A stretch of DNA of 64,000 nt from Robinsoniella peoriensis (GCF_000797495.1 NZ_JTGN01000003.1:523986-587985), one strand, 5' to 3'. Counted from the first letter of the stretch, positions 15,971 through 25,714 are shown. The notes: generated from the sequence alone by a model not told the origin. Numbers and translations: made by a program.

Positions 15971-17671
15971 TTAATCTAATTCATCAATTCTCTTAGCACC
16001 ATAAGAATAAACCCCATTTCTAATTACAAATAGCAAAATCCCCAGAACAATACAAAAGAACAACGCGATTAATATAGAAGGAAGTCCCAGAATAATATAA
16101 AGGGCAAATGCTCCGCCTGCCATTGCGAATCCCACGATCCACACTGCAAACAGCAGAATCGTTGCAGTGAAATTCTGTTTCACGGCAGCCTGTTCGCTTT
16201 CCCAGATGAGTTTCGGGTTTGTAAGGTCAGCCCACAGTGCGGCATAGTTAATCATAAGCAGTGTAAGCACCGTAATGACCGGACATAAAATAATCACAAG
16301 GAAATTTGCATTCAGCAAAACCAAGCCCAGAACCGTACAGATGATTGTGTAAGGCAGTGTCGCTGCAAGGCAGATCAAAAAACCATTCAAAATCTTAGCC
16401 CGAAGCTGATCCCGGATAGACATAGGAATATATTTCATAAAGATGTATCCCTGTCCTTCTCTGGAAATGCAGGTACTGGTTACCATACAGGAACCGCCGA
16501 TAAAAATCGGGAGTACAAAGGAAAGAAGCAATAAAACTGCGGTAACGGTATTCCCGGCTGTGGAAGCCAGCTGAGTCAGTATTGGTAACAGGCTTACCTT
16601 GGAGCCAGCTAAGGAAATAATGATCGGTATGCCTATTAAAAGAGGGAAAATTAACGGTGTCATCAGGCAGTTCATGAAATATACCGGTGTGCGGAAGAGC
16701 AGTTTGAACTCTTTAATGGCATAGGCTTTTACCGGACTTTTACTGCGGCTATAGGATTCTTTCTCCGTCTGCGACATTTTTTTGCGCTTTGATGTTACTT
16801 CCTGCATCCCCATAACTCCGCCAAAGTAAATTCTGTCAGCAATAAATAAAAAGATAACCAGAAATACTCCCGCCAGTAAAATAAATAATAGCATGGATAC
16901 AATACTGGAATGAACTAAAGCATCCCCTGCAAATGTTAAATTAGGAAATATTATATTCAATTTGTCAAGCAGATTTTTGTTAGCAATCACCAGATTTGCC
17001 ATTTGAGCTGCATCCGGCGTACGGTTTACCATCATGCTGGCACCGCAGATAATAAAAATCATTAAAAAGGAGCATACGGTGCTGATCATCTCTTTGTTCT
17101 TAATATTTTTAAATACCCGCATCATCAAAATTGCAATCAGTGACGCATAAATCAATGGAATAACCGGAAGCACCAGAACAACCAGGATCATAAAGAGCCA
17201 GAATAGAACGCCCCCCTGTGCTTCAAAACCATACCCAATAAATGGAGGCAGGATAAACAGGGCGATGATCAGGTATTCATAAATTAAAACTGCGGTAAAT
17301 TTTGCACCAATAATCTGCCAGGGCTTCAATGGCAGGGGCAGCAGCGTTTCCAGGTCAGAAGACAGGAAGAACACGGATACCACATAAGGCAGTGCAAATA
17401 CCAATACAGTAAAGGAAGCTGCATAGCAGAGCAGTTGAACCGGAGTTTCCGGCATATTTAATTGTGCAAAAGTATGATAAAAGGTTCGTCCAAAAGCGAA
17501 TAAAGAACCGGCAAGGGGCAGTAAGCAAACTGCAAGTACTACCAATAGCAGGAGCTGACTGTTGCCTCCTGCAGACCGTTTCTTCTTTTGGCTACTGCCA
17601 TTTTTGGTGACAGGCGTCATTCCCAGGCCGCTTTTTAAAAGAATCTTTGTAAGTATAAAAAATTTATGCAT
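15971..17671 (-). CDS. ABC-2-type exporter permease
   Basis: The 566-residue protein is strongly hydrophobic with about twelve predicted membrane segments in two halves. A Lys/Arg-rich region (YSRSKSPVKAYAIKEFKLLFRTPVYF, around residues 295-325) joins the halves. This layout matches the large ABC-2 permeases of Firmicutes paired with a short ATPase, often annotated as putative ABC exporters. The gene overlaps the ATPase gene by eight bases, so the two are translationally coupled. Its substrate is not known; relatives have been linked to export of peptides or lipids and to cell-envelope stress. No signal peptide or other domain is seen. Confidence 0.75.
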   Translation of the reverse strand: MHKFFILTKILLKSGLGMTPVTKNGSSQKKKRSAGGNSQLLLLVVLAVCLLPLAGSLFAFGRTFYHTFAQLNMPETPVQLLCYAASFTVLVFALPYVVSVFFLSSDLETLLPLPLKPWQIIGAKFTAVLIYEYLIIALFILPPFIGYGFEAQGGVLFWLFMILVVLVLPVIPLIYASLIAILMMRVFKNIKNKEMISTVCSFLMIFIICGASMMVNRTPDAAQMANLVIANKNLLDKLNIIFPNLTFAGDALVHSSIVSMLLFILLAGVFLVIFLFIADRIYFGGVMGMQEVTSKRKKMSQTEKESYSRSKSPVKAYAIKEFKLLFRTPVYFMNCLMTPLIFPLLIGIPIIISLAGSKVSLLPILTQLASTAGNTVTAVLLLLSFVLPIFIGGSCMVTSTCISREGQGYIFMKYIPMSIRDQLRAKILNGFLICLAATLPYTIICTVLGLVLLNANFLVIILCPVITVLTLLMINYAALWADLTNPKLIWESEQAAVKQNFTATILLFAVWIVGFAMAGGAFALYIILGLPSILIALFFCIVLGILLFVIRNGVYSYGAKRIDELD

Positions 17672-18392
17672 TCCTTGTTATCTCCAGGAAGATATTTTCC
17701 AGTGAATCTTCGCCAGGATGGATTGTTTTTAACTCGTCAAGCGTTCCCAGGAATAACAGCTTGCCTTTGTTAATGATCGCCACCTGATCACATAGTTTTT
17801 CAGCTACTTCCAGTACGTGTGTGGAAAAAAGGACTGATTTTCCGGTAGATGCATGTTCCCGCATCATTTCTTTCAGTACGTATGCGGAATTTGGATCCAA
17901 ACCGGTAAGGGGTTCATCCAGAATCCATATTGAAGGATTGTGGATCAAGGCGCCCATTACCATAATCTTTTGCCGCATTCCGTGGGAGTATCCCATAATC
18001 CGGCTGTTCAGCGCCTCTTCCATGTCAAAGCGTTTGGCAAAGCTATCTATGAGGGACGATCTCGTCTGCGAGGGTACCTCGTAGATATCTGCCATAAAGT
18101 TCAAATACTCAATTCCTTTCAGTCTGAGAAAATTGTCAGGGGAATCAGAAACAAATCCAAACTGTTTTTTTGCCTCTGTAGGATTACGGGATATATCCAG
18201 TCCGTTCAGAGTGATGCTGCCGTCATCAGGCCTGGTGATACCGGTAATCATTTTCAAAGTTGTAGTCTTACCGGCACCATTTGGTCCGATAAATCCGGTA
18301 ATTTTGCCATCTTCAATGTTCCAGTTCAAGGAATCGACAGCTTTCTTCCCACTGTTACCGTAAGTCTTGGAAACATTTGTCAGATTAATCAT
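17664..18392 (-). CDS. ABC exporter ATPase
   Basis: The 242-residue single ABC domain has Walker A GPNGAGKTTTLKMI near residue 37, the Q-loop region KQFGFVSDSPDNFL, signature YSHGMRQKIMVMGAL near 137, Walker B IWILDEPLTGLDPNS and the H-loop STHVLEVAEKL. It is a CcmA/NatA-like ATPase that energises the ABC-2 permease encoded after it. Start ATG at 18392 follows AGAAGGAGAAAGC. The pair forms a two-gene minus-strand operon. Confidence 0.92.
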   Translation of the reverse strand: MINLTNVSKTYGNSGKKAVDSLNWNIEDGKITGFIGPNGAGKTTTLKMITGITRPDDGSITLNGLDISRNPTEAKKQFGFVSDSPDNFLRLKGIEYLNFMADIYEVPSQTRSSLIDSFAKRFDMEEALNSRIMGYSHGMRQKIMVMGALIHNPSIWILDEPLTGLDPNSAYVLKEMMREHASTGKSVLFSTHVLEVAEKLCDQVAIINKGKLLFLGTLDELKTIHPGEDSLENIFLEITRNA

Positions 18393-18497
18393 AGCTTTCT
18401 CCTTCTTGTTCTTTGAAATTTTAGAGTTTATCTATAAAGTTTTCTATATTTTACTCCTATAAAGTCAAATAAACAAGTAAAATTTTGGAAAAGCAGA

Positions 18498-21116
18498 TTA
18501 CCTGCTCCGTTTTCTCACATGTGTTCGTACGTATTTCATAAGCTGCACTACAGGAAGGTTAATCAGAGCCAGATCGTACACCGTCAGTATCTGGGAAAGT
18601 TCCAGAGGAGCGACTTTAAAAACGCTGTGCAGTTCCGGTATGAAAAGTACGGCATTAATCAGGGCAACACCGATAACAAATGCTGCGATTAAGTAAATGT
18701 TATTAAAGAATTTTTTAGTTAAAAGCACCGGTCTTTCAGATTTACAGTTAAATCCATGAACCAGTCGGGCCAGGCAGAGGGTGGCAAATGCCATTGTGCT
18801 TCCTACTTCAGCTCCGGAGGCGTGATATCCCAGAACAAAGGCAATCATGGTGGTAACTCCGATAGAAAGTCCTTCCACGCCGATTCCCAACAGAAAACCT
18901 CTTGTTAATATGGATTCATTCCGTGGGCGGGGACGCTGCTTCATAACTTCTGTACTGTGAGGTTCCAGACCTAGTGCAATAGCCGGAAGGCTGTCGGTCA
19001 GAAGATTGATGAAGAGTAGGTGCACGGGTGCAAAGGGAACCGGCAGGCATCGCAGAGATGCATACAGTACTGCCAGAATTGCCCCAAAGTTACCCGATAA
19101 CAGGAACTTAATCGAGTTTTTAATATGTGAGTAGACATTTCTGCCGTTTTCAATGGCTTTTACAATTGTGGCGAAATTATCATCGGTCAGAACCATAGAT
19201 GCAGCATCTTTGGCAACCTCGCTTCCGGTGATGCCCATTGCAACCCCGATATCAGCCTGTTTCAGGGCGGGCGCGTCATTGACACCATCACCGGTCATGG
19301 CGACAATATGATCTTTATTCTGCCATGCTTTTACGATACGGATTTTATGTTCAGGAGAAACCCGTGCATATACCCTGACCTTCTCTACATATTTTTCAAG
19401 CTCTTCATCAGAGAGATTCTCGATATCAGAGCCCTCGCATGCCTGAGACATATCGGTTAAGATGCCAATTCTTCTGGCTATGGCGGAAGCCGTAATTTTA
19501 TGGTCTCCGGTTATCATAACAGGGGTAATTCCAGCTTCAATACACCGGGCAACTGCTTCGGTCGATTCTTTACGCGGAGGGTCCATCATAGCCACAAGAC
19601 CTAGGAAGGTAAGATTATTTTCGTCAGCCATTTTAAGGGGCATAGGGCGTTCTACCGTTTTATAGGCAAATGCCAGTACCCGCAGTCCGTTTTTGGAGTA
19701 ATATTCATTCATCTGTTTCAGCTTTGCCGTATCCCGCACGGTAATATTACGGATCTGTCCGTCTTTTTCAATATAAGAAAGGCGTTTTACCAGTACGTCC
19801 ACGGCACCTTTGGTAATCATAACCATATGGCGGTCTATAGAATGAAGAGTGGACATCAGTTTTCGGTTACTGTCAAAAGGAAGTTCACTGACTCTGGGGC
19901 TGCGCTTTCGTATGGATGCAGTAGGGAAAGAAAAAGATTCTCCCGCATGTATCAACGCAGTTTCCGTAGGATCTCCAATTTCTTTCCCATCGGTACCGGA
20001 CGCATCATTACACAAAACACTGTAAGTCATAAGTTTATTCTGAGCAGAATTATTCAGATCCAGGCTGGATATTGCAATATCCTTGCCGTTTGTATAATAA
20101 TGTTCTACCGTCATTTTATTTTGTGTCAGAGTACCTGTTTTATCGGAACATATGACAGAAACGCTTCCAAGTCCTTCCACTGCCTGGAGTTTTCGGATGA
20201 TTGCATTTTCCGCAGCCATTTTCTGGGTGCCGTAGGACAGGACGATTGTGACGATAGAACTAAGTGCTTCGGGTATTGCGGCTACTGCCAGGGCAATCGC
20301 AAAGAGAAAAGAATCTCCGATATCGGCACCATGCCAGATATCCAGACAAAAAACCAGGGTGCAGATAGCCATAATCAGAGCAGACAGTTTTTGTCCGAAA
20401 TTATCCAGGTTCACCTGGAGGGGTGTCTTTTTTTCGGAAGTAGATTTTAGGAGGCTTGCAATCTTGCCAACCTGGGTATCCATTCCGATAGCTGTTACAA
20501 GAAAACTGCCTCTGCCGTATGTGACAAAGCTTCCTGAAAATACCATATTAGTCTGATCCCCGATAGCAAGTTCGCCAGCCAGAGGATGGTCGGTTTTTTC
20601 TACGCTGACACTCTCGCCGGTAAGGGCACTTTCATTAATCTTGAGACTGGCATTTTCCATAATGCGCCCGTCAGCAGGAATGCTGTCTCCCGCTTCTAAA
20701 AGAACCAGATCACCGATAGTAACCTCTTTGGAAGGAATTTCTACGATGGTGCCGTCTCTTTTTACCTTAGCGAGAGGGGCAGATAAGGTTTTCAGGCTTG
20801 CAAGGGAGTGCTCGGCTTTAATTGTCTGGGCTGTTCCCAGGATGGCATTGACTGTAATAACGACTAAAATTACCACCGTGCTTTCAATATCCCCCATAAC
20901 ACCTGAGATTACGGCAGAAACAATCAGGATAACCACCAGGAAATCCATAAACTGTTCCAGGAATATCTGCAGCAGATTTTTCTTTTTACCTTCAATTAAT
21001 ATATTCTTACCGTATTTTTCCTGATTTGCCTTTGCCTTTCGGGTAGTCAGAAACGGGTCAGAGCCGTTTATCTGTTGTCTGACTTCTTCTTTTGAAAGAT
21101 TGTAATACATTTGCAT
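18498..21116 (-). CDS. P-type cation ATPase, Ca2+ (type II) class
   Basis: The 872-residue pump has the full type II order: cation-ATPase N-terminal domain (YYNLSKEEVRQQ), actuator with TGES (ALTGESVSVEK), membrane segment 4 with PEAL instead of the Ca2+-pump PEGL, phosphorylation site CSDKTGTLTQNK (Asp near residue 326), nucleotide-binding domain, MTGDGVNDAPALKQADIGVAMG hinge and six C-terminal membrane segments. It most likely exports Ca2+ or a related divalent ion from the cytoplasm. The start at 21116 follows AAGGAGG; an in-frame upstream ATG at 21188 would place the ribosome-binding site inside the gene. A leader with a strong hairpin precedes it. Confidence 0.93.
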   Translation of the reverse strand: MQMYYNLSKEEVRQQINGSDPFLTTRKAKANQEKYGKNILIEGKKKNLLQIFLEQFMDFLVVILIVSAVISGVMGDIESTVVILVVITVNAILGTAQTIKAEHSLASLKTLSAPLAKVKRDGTIVEIPSKEVTIGDLVLLEAGDSIPADGRIMENASLKINESALTGESVSVEKTDHPLAGELAIGDQTNMVFSGSFVTYGRGSFLVTAIGMDTQVGKIASLLKSTSEKKTPLQVNLDNFGQKLSALIMAICTLVFCLDIWHGADIGDSFLFAIALAVAAIPEALSSIVTIVLSYGTQKMAAENAIIRKLQAVEGLGSVSVICSDKTGTLTQNKMTVEHYYTNGKDIAISSLDLNNSAQNKLMTYSVLCNDASGTDGKEIGDPTETALIHAGESFSFPTASIRKRSPRVSELPFDSNRKLMSTLHSIDRHMVMITKGAVDVLVKRLSYIEKDGQIRNITVRDTAKLKQMNEYYSKNGLRVLAFAYKTVERPMPLKMADENNLTFLGLVAMMDPPRKESTEAVARCIEAGITPVMITGDHKITASAIARRIGILTDMSQACEGSDIENLSDEELEKYVEKVRVYARVSPEHKIRIVKAWQNKDHIVAMTGDGVNDAPALKQADIGVAMGITGSEVAKDAASMVLTDDNFATIVKAIENGRNVYSHIKNSIKFLLSGNFGAILAVLYASLRCLPVPFAPVHLLFINLLTDSLPAIALGLEPHSTEVMKQRPRPRNESILTRGFLLGIGVEGLSIGVTTMIAFVLGYHASGAEVGSTMAFATLCLARLVHGFNCKSERPVLLTKKFFNNIYLIAAFVIGVALINAVLFIPELHSVFKVAPLELSQILTVYDLALINLPVVQLMKYVRTHVRKRSR

Positions 21117-21230
21117 GAATGCGCCTCCTTGAGATGATTTCCGATAGAGCGGATAACGGATATGCGAAATAACGACATATGACCCCATGCAGTATCGGGG
21201 ATCAGACTGCGATACTGCTTTGCCTTTATC

Positions 21231-21258
21231 ATTATAGATATGTAGTCTATGGGGACAA
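21231..21258 (-). promoter_or_regulatory. Promoter of the P-type ATPase gene
   Basis: On the minus strand, TTGTCC (21253-21258) and a perfect TATAAT (21231-21236) are separated by 16 bases, about 115 bases before the ATPase start. The leader contains the 8-bp hairpin GCAGTATC/GATACTGC (21189-21196 with 21211-21218). No known riboswitch consensus could be matched to the leader. Confidence 0.6.
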
Positions 21259-21284
21259 ATATGTATGGAGAATGAGAAATCTAA

Positions 21285-21354
21285 TTTGGGTTTTGCTGAT
21301 AAAGATGCTTTGATATCTCAATCTATAAAGCGCAGTAATCAACAAAACCCCAAG
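21285..21354. repeat. Short palindromic repeat (family 2)
   Basis: TTTGGGTTTTGCTGAT at 21285-21300 is matched on the right by ATCAACAAAACCCCAAG, and GCTTTGATA by TATAAAGC, giving an imperfect 30-bp stem. The same outer sequence (TTTGGGTTTAGCTGATTAAA, GCTTTGTA) occurs in both arms that flank the insertion sequence at 39045-40701. It lies in the divergent gap 21117-21585. Confidence 0.7.
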
Positions 21355-21585
21355 TTTCTCCCCGCAACATCCTCTTTTACTTGCAACCAACCCCAGATAC
21401 TGCTAAAATAACAGAATAAAATAACAGCATATAGCAATAGCTTAAAATAAAGAATACAAATAAGCAGCAGTTTCGCAGTGCAATCTGCGTTATGCATGGA
21501 GGAAAAGCTTGAAAGAAAAGCGCTTTCAAACTACTTATTAAGTCATTATCGCAGGCAGGCCTGGCGATATGCAGGAGGGAAAAGT

Positions 21586-22356
21586 ATGATATTTGACAGC
21601 CATGCCCATTATGATGATGAGGCGTTTGACGAAGACAGAGAGAGCCTGCTTGGCAGTATGCAGGAGAATGGAATTGGATATATTGTAAATGTAGGTGCAA
21701 GCTTACGGGGCGTAGAGGACACGGTAAAGCTCACAAAGAGCTATCCCTTTATATATGGAGCAGTTGGAATTCATCCGGATGAGGCAGGAGACTTGAATGA
21801 AGAGCGTTTGCTTTGGCTGGAGAAACTGTGTGAAGAGGAGAAGATCGTTGCGGTAGGAGAGATTGGTCTGGACTATTATTGGGACAAGGAGTCCCACGAA
21901 GTCCAGAAGGAATGGTTTGCAAGGCAGCTTGCCCTTTCCAAAAAAGCAGGTCTGCCGGTGATTATCCACAGCAGGGATGCGGCAAAGGATACCATAGATG
22001 TTATGAAGGCAGAACACGCAGGCAGCACAGGCGGTGTAATCCACTGTTTCTCCAATTCCAGGGAAATGGCACGGGATTATGTCAACATGGGATATTATAT
22101 TGGAATCGGTGGTGTTGTCACCTTTAAAAATGCCAGAGTAATGAAAGAGGTTGCAGAATATGTGCCTCTGGAACAGATTCTGATTGAGACAGACTGCCCT
22201 TATCTGGCACCGGCTCCTAATCGCGGAAAACGGAACTCGTCTCTGTTCCTGCCCTATATAATAGAAGAAATCGCACGTATCAAAGGGATATCAAAAGAAT
22301 TAGTAGAAGAGAAGACCTGTGAAAATGCATTGAAAATGTACCAGATAAAATCATGA
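21586..22356 (+). CDS. tatD: TatD-family metal-dependent hydrolase (DNase)
   Basis: The 256-residue TIM-barrel protein begins MIFDSHAHYDDEAFDEDR with the metal-binding HxH. Further ligands are VGEIGLDYYWD (Glu), VIIHSRDA (His), GGVIHCFSNS (His) and IETDCPYLAPAP (Asp). TatD proteins are cytoplasmic 3'-5' exonucleases or D-aminoacyl-tRNA-deacylase-like hydrolases. The start at 21586 is set by GGAGGG at 21574-21579; the longer in-frame extension from 21478 shows no homology. It lies 16 bases before ksgA, a common Firmicutes arrangement. Confidence 0.93.
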   Translation: MIFDSHAHYDDEAFDEDRESLLGSMQENGIGYIVNVGASLRGVEDTVKLTKSYPFIYGAVGIHPDEAGDLNEERLLWLEKLCEEEKIVAVGEIGLDYYWDKESHEVQKEWFARQLALSKKAGLPVIIHSRDAAKDTIDVMKAEHAGSTGGVIHCFSNSREMARDYVNMGYYIGIGGVVTFKNARVMKEVAEYVPLEQILIETDCPYLAPAPNRGKRNSSLFLPYIIEEIARIKGISKELVEEKTCENALKMYQIKS

Positions 22357-22372
22357 GAAGAAGAGGTAACGA

Positions 22373-23239
22373 ATGGAAAAATTATCAAATCCCCAGAAAA
22401 CTATAGAGGTCATTCAAAAGTATGAATTTGCCTTTCAAAAAAAGTTTGGTCAGAACTTTTTAATCGATGGTCACGTACTGGATAAAATTATTCGTTCTGC
22501 CAATATTACAAAGGATGATTTTGTGCTGGAAATCGGACCGGGCATCGGAACAATGACCCAGTATCTGGCTGAAGCTGCAAGAGAGGTGGCGGCAGTAGAG
22601 ATTGATAAGGCGCTGATTCCGATCTTAGAGGATACCATGTCTTCCTATGATAACATAACAGTCATAAATGAAGACGTTCTGAAACTGGATATCAAGCAGC
22701 TTGTGATGGAGCGAAACGGCGGCAGACCGGTTAAAGTAGTGGCGAATCTTCCGTACTATATTACTACGCCAATCATTATGGGATTATTTGAAAGCCATGT
22801 TCCCATCGACAGTATTACCGTCATGGTACAGAAAGAAGTGGCACAGAGAATGCAGTCAGGGCCGGGGAGCAAGGACTACGGTGCACTTTCACTTGCGGTA
22901 CAGTATTACGCCGAGCCGTATATTGTTGCAAATGTGCCACCCAATTGCTTTATGCCCCGTCCAAAAGTAGGAAGTGCAGTAATACGGCTGACAACATACA
23001 AAGAAGCTCCCATCGATGTAAAGGATGAGCGTCTGATGTTCCGGATCATCCGTGCGTCATTTAACCAGAGAAGAAAAACGCTGGTAAATGGGTTGAATAA
23101 CTCACCTGAGATTCCGATTTCCAAGGAGATCATTGCAGAAGCGATTGAGGAACTTGGGGTTTCGCCCACTATCCGGGGGGAGGCGCTTACGCTGAGTGAG
23201 TTTGCAAGGCTCAGTAACATCATTTCGGCAAAAGAATAA
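22373..23239 (+). CDS. ksgA: 16S rRNA dimethyladenosine transferase KsgA (RsmA)
   Basis: The 288-residue methyltransferase dimethylates the two adjacent adenines in the 3' hairpin of 16S rRNA, a late checkpoint of small-subunit assembly. Seen motifs are KKFGQNFLIDGHVLDKI at the N-terminus, the SAM-binding VLEIGPGIGTMTQYLAE, VEIDKALIPIL, and the catalytic NLPYYITTPIIM (family NLPY). The C-terminal helical domain includes RASFNQRRKTLVNGL. Length is normal. The start follows AGAAGAGG and is 16 bases after tatD. A bidirectional terminator follows it. Confidence 0.96.
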   Translation: MEKLSNPQKTIEVIQKYEFAFQKKFGQNFLIDGHVLDKIIRSANITKDDFVLEIGPGIGTMTQYLAEAAREVAAVEIDKALIPILEDTMSSYDNITVINEDVLKLDIKQLVMERNGGRPVKVVANLPYYITTPIIMGLFESHVPIDSITVMVQKEVAQRMQSGPGSKDYGALSLAVQYYAEPYIVANVPPNCFMPRPKVGSAVIRLTTYKEAPIDVKDERLMFRIIRASFNQRRKTLVNGLNNSPEIPISKEIIAEAIEELGVSPTIRGEALTLSEFARLSNIISAKE

Positions 23240-23262
23240 ACTGCATCAAATGAATTTAATAT

Positions 23263-23311
23263 AAAAACCGGGAATAAAGAAAACGTAAAGTCTTCTTTAT
23301 TCCCGGTTTTT
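23263..23311. terminator. Bidirectional terminator between ksgA and the ROK gene
   Basis: AAAAACCGGGAATAAAGA (23263-23280) pairs with TCTTTATTCCCGGTTTTT (23293-23310), flanked by A- and T-runs on both sides. It serves both converging genes. Confidence 0.92.
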
Positions 23312-23312
23312 A

Positions 23313-24461
23313 TTATGGCTTCAATATCATTTTATCAATCCCCAGGAAGTTCTTAATTACTACGCAGGCGCCGCCCAGCAAAATAGCGGTGTCCTGCAGT
23401 CCGGATGGGAGGATGGTACAGTATTTATCCATACGGTTGCAGAGAGATTCCTGGATCTGCTTTGTAATATCCGGTATATACATAGTGAAAGCGCTGTTAA
23501 TTACGATCAGATTAGGATTAAACGTATTCAGAATATTATTAATGCCGATTGCCATATATTTGACAAATTTCTGAATGACCTCCAGGGCATCACTGTCTTG
23601 CGCCTGATAAGAACGGATCAATGCGTCAATGGAAACTTCCGTACTGTCTTTACGCCTTGCGTAATCCTTCAGGATTGCCCGTTCTGAAGCATATTGCTCA
23701 AAACATCCATGATTGCCGCAGGGGCAGGCGCGCCCGTCAGGAACGATGATTGTGTGTCCGAACTCTCCTGCATAACCGTTATACCCGGTATAAAGCTGAT
23801 CATCAATCAGAATTCCCATTCCAATACCGGAATGTATACTCAGGTTAATAATATTGGGATAATCAAAATAAAAAGTGCGTTCTCCCAAAACGGATAGATT
23901 AGCTTCATTATCCATATAGACAGGTACATGGAAGTGTTCCGATAAGGAATCAGAAAGGTTCTCTTCTTTTATGGAATAGTATGGGGTGAACATCACATGA
24001 TTGTTATGCACTACTCCGTGAATACCAATACTGATACCAACGACCCCGTGAACAGTAGGAGTTAGACCCTCTATAGTTTTCTCGATAATAGAGATCAATA
24101 TAGGAAGAATTTCCAGGTCATGGGATGAATTTTTATATTGTTTGACAAAACAATGGGTTCCTTTCAGGTCAGAGGTGAGTACCGTTATGTAATCTACGCT
24201 AACATCCAGTGAAATTACATGGCCGCCGGATTGGTTGAGATCCAGAAGGATTGGCTTACGGCCCTTGTCTGTCTTGGCACTGCCAATTTCAATAACCAGG
24301 TGCTCATCCATCAAAACCTGGACAATCGCTGAAATAGTGGCTTTTGTAAGCCCAAGTGCCTTGGCGAGGTCCGCCCTTGAAATGGGACCGTTGTTAACAA
24401 TCGATTCCAAAACAAGATGGCTGTTAATATCACGGATTAATTCCTTGCTTCCTGTTATCAT
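23313..24461 (-). CDS. ROK-family transcriptional regulator (NagC/XylR type)
   Basis: The 382-residue protein has an N-terminal winged helix-turn-helix (residues 1-65: SHLVLESIVNNGPISRADLA, LGLTKATISAIVQVLMDE). A ROK sugar-kinase-like domain follows with VISLDVSVDYITV, GISIGIHGVV, HSGIGMGILIDDQLYTGYNGYAGEFGH and the zinc motif CPCGNHGCFE. The kinase phosphate loop is not of the strict DIGGT form, fitting a regulator rather than a kinase. It would sense a sugar or sugar phosphate. The start at 24461 follows GGAGGATATT; the upstream ATG at 24473 overlaps that site. The controlled genes are not adjacent, unless it regulates itself or the hydrolase gene. Confidence 0.88.
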   Translation of the reverse strand: MITGSKELIRDINSHLVLESIVNNGPISRADLAKALGLTKATISAIVQVLMDEHLVIEIGSAKTDKGRKPILLDLNQSGGHVISLDVSVDYITVLTSDLKGTHCFVKQYKNSSHDLEILPILISIIEKTIEGLTPTVHGVVGISIGIHGVVHNNHVMFTPYYSIKEENLSDSLSEHFHVPVYMDNEANLSVLGERTFYFDYPNIINLSIHSGIGMGILIDDQLYTGYNGYAGEFGHTIIVPDGRACPCGNHGCFEQYASERAILKDYARRKDSTEVSIDALIRSYQAQDSDALEVIQKFVKYMAIGINNILNTFNPNLIVINSAFTMYIPDITKQIQESLCNRMDKYCTILPSGLQDTAILLGGACVVIKNFLGIDKMILKP

Positions 24462-24476
24462 AATATCCTCCATTAT

Positions 24477-24497
24477 AGTTTAATGACTATATTAAGT
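24477..24497. promoter_or_regulatory. Candidate ROK autoregulatory operator
   Basis: AGTTTAAT-GACTAT-ATTAAGT is an imperfect inverted repeat just upstream of the ROK start. Position and A/T-rich half-sites fit a ROK operator, but no second copy was found. Confidence 0.3.
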
Positions 24498-24712
24498 ATA
24501 TCATAGAAAAAGTAATTAGGACAGACTAAAAAATGATCTTTCGTAATTCTTAAAAATTTTTTTGTTTATTCTATGCTATAATATATTATATTATGGGCTT
24601 ATTGTATGGAAATGGAAGAATGTGTTTTCTTTATAGGAAAAACTGTTTTATTAAGCTATTTAGAGACTGGAATGATATATATTGTATTAATTAAACAGGT
24701 GAGGTGGATAGA

Positions 24713-25642
24713 ATGTCAGTAAAAAAGGATTTTTATTATTTATCGGATGATCAGGAAACAAAAATTCATGCAGTAAAATGGAAGCCGGACGGAGAGGTCA
24801 GGGCGGTTCTCCAGATTGCTCATGGAATGGTTGAATTCATTGAGAGGTACGACGAATTTGCAGGTTATATGGCAGACCATGGATTCCTGGTGGTTGGAAA
24901 TGACCATCTGGGGCATGGAGACTCCATTAAGTCCAAAGAGTATTACGGTTATTTTGCAAAAGAGAATGGGAACCGGACGCTCATACGGGATATGCATAAA
25001 CTAAGGTGTATCACGGAAGAAGAATATGCAGGCCTACCTTATTTTATTCTGGGGCACAGCATGGGATCTTTTTTGACCAGACAGTATATCTGCTGTCATG
25101 GAAAAGGGCTGGCCGGGACCATTATTATGGGCACCGGGTATAAGCCGAGATTTGCAGTGAAGGCAGGAATCGTACTGACTGCAATACTGGCGAAAAGACA
25201 TGGCTGGATGTACCGCAGCAGGCTCGTAGATGCAATGGCATTTGGCGGTTATAACAGGAATTATAAACCGGCAAGGACAGACAGGGACTGGCTTTGCCGG
25301 GATGAGAAGGTCGTGGATGCTTATATTGCTGAAGAAAAATGCCAGTTTTTATTTACGCTGAATGCTTACCATAATCTTTTTCATGGACTATATAAATTAA
25401 CTTTTGAAGAATATTTAGAACGAATGCCCCGGGAGATGCCTGTCCTGTTTGTATCGGGGGAGGATGATCCGGTAGGCGACCAGGGCAGAGGCGTAAAAAA
25501 AGTTGTCGAGACATTCCGAAAAACAGGAATGAAGGATATTTCCTGCAAACTTTATCCGGATGACCGTCATGAAATTTTGAATGAACTGGATAGAAAACAG
25601 GTTTACCGGGATATTCTGCAATGGTTAAACCGGCTGATTTAA
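24713..25642 (+). CDS. Alpha/beta hydrolase, lysophospholipase/monoacylglycerol lipase type
   Basis: This roughly 309-residue protein belongs to the Hydrolase_4 (serine aminopeptidase S33-like, PldB/MGL) group. It has an oxyanion-region HGMVEFIERYDEFA, then DHLGHGDS, the nucleophile elbow ILGHSMGSFLTRQ (Ser near residue 118), an Asp in VLFVSGEDDPVG and the final His in YPDDRHEILNEL. It should hydrolyse acylglycerols or lysophospholipids. It has no signal peptide. ATG at 24713 is preferred over GTG at 24704, because the ribosome-binding site AGGTGAGGTGG at 24698-24708 overlaps the latter. It appears to be a single-gene unit before the two-component system. Confidence 0.85.
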   Translation: MSVKKDFYYLSDDQETKIHAVKWKPDGEVRAVLQIAHGMVEFIERYDEFAGYMADHGFLVVGNDHLGHGDSIKSKEYYGYFAKENGNRTLIRDMHKLRCITEEEYAGLPYFILGHSMGSFLTRQYICCHGKGLAGTIIMGTGYKPRFAVKAGIVLTAILAKRHGWMYRSRLVDAMAFGGYNRNYKPARTDRDWLCRDEKVVDAYIAEEKCQFLFTLNAYHNLFHGLYKLTFEEYLERMPREMPVLFVSGEDDPVGDQGRGVKKVVETFRKTGMKDISCKLYPDDRHEILNELDRKQVYRDILQWLNRLI

Positions 25643-25673
25643 AATAGTGGATCGTATATTTTGGTACAGGCAT

Positions 25674-25690
25674 TTTTCAAACACGTTCTG
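25674..25690. repeat. End fragment of repeat family 1
   Basis: TTTTTCAAACACGTTCT resembles the right end of family 1 (CAAACACGCTCTA). It lies between the hydrolase and response-regulator genes. Confidence 0.4.
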
Positions 25691-25714
25691 CACCAGAAGG
25701 AATAGGGAGTTAAC

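Noticed and set aside
21509..21529. TTGAAAG/CTTTCAA around AGCGCT as a catabolite-response (cre) site before tatD
   Set aside because: It fits the consensus only partly, and tatD-ksgA is not an expected carbon-catabolite target. It may be a chance palindrome.
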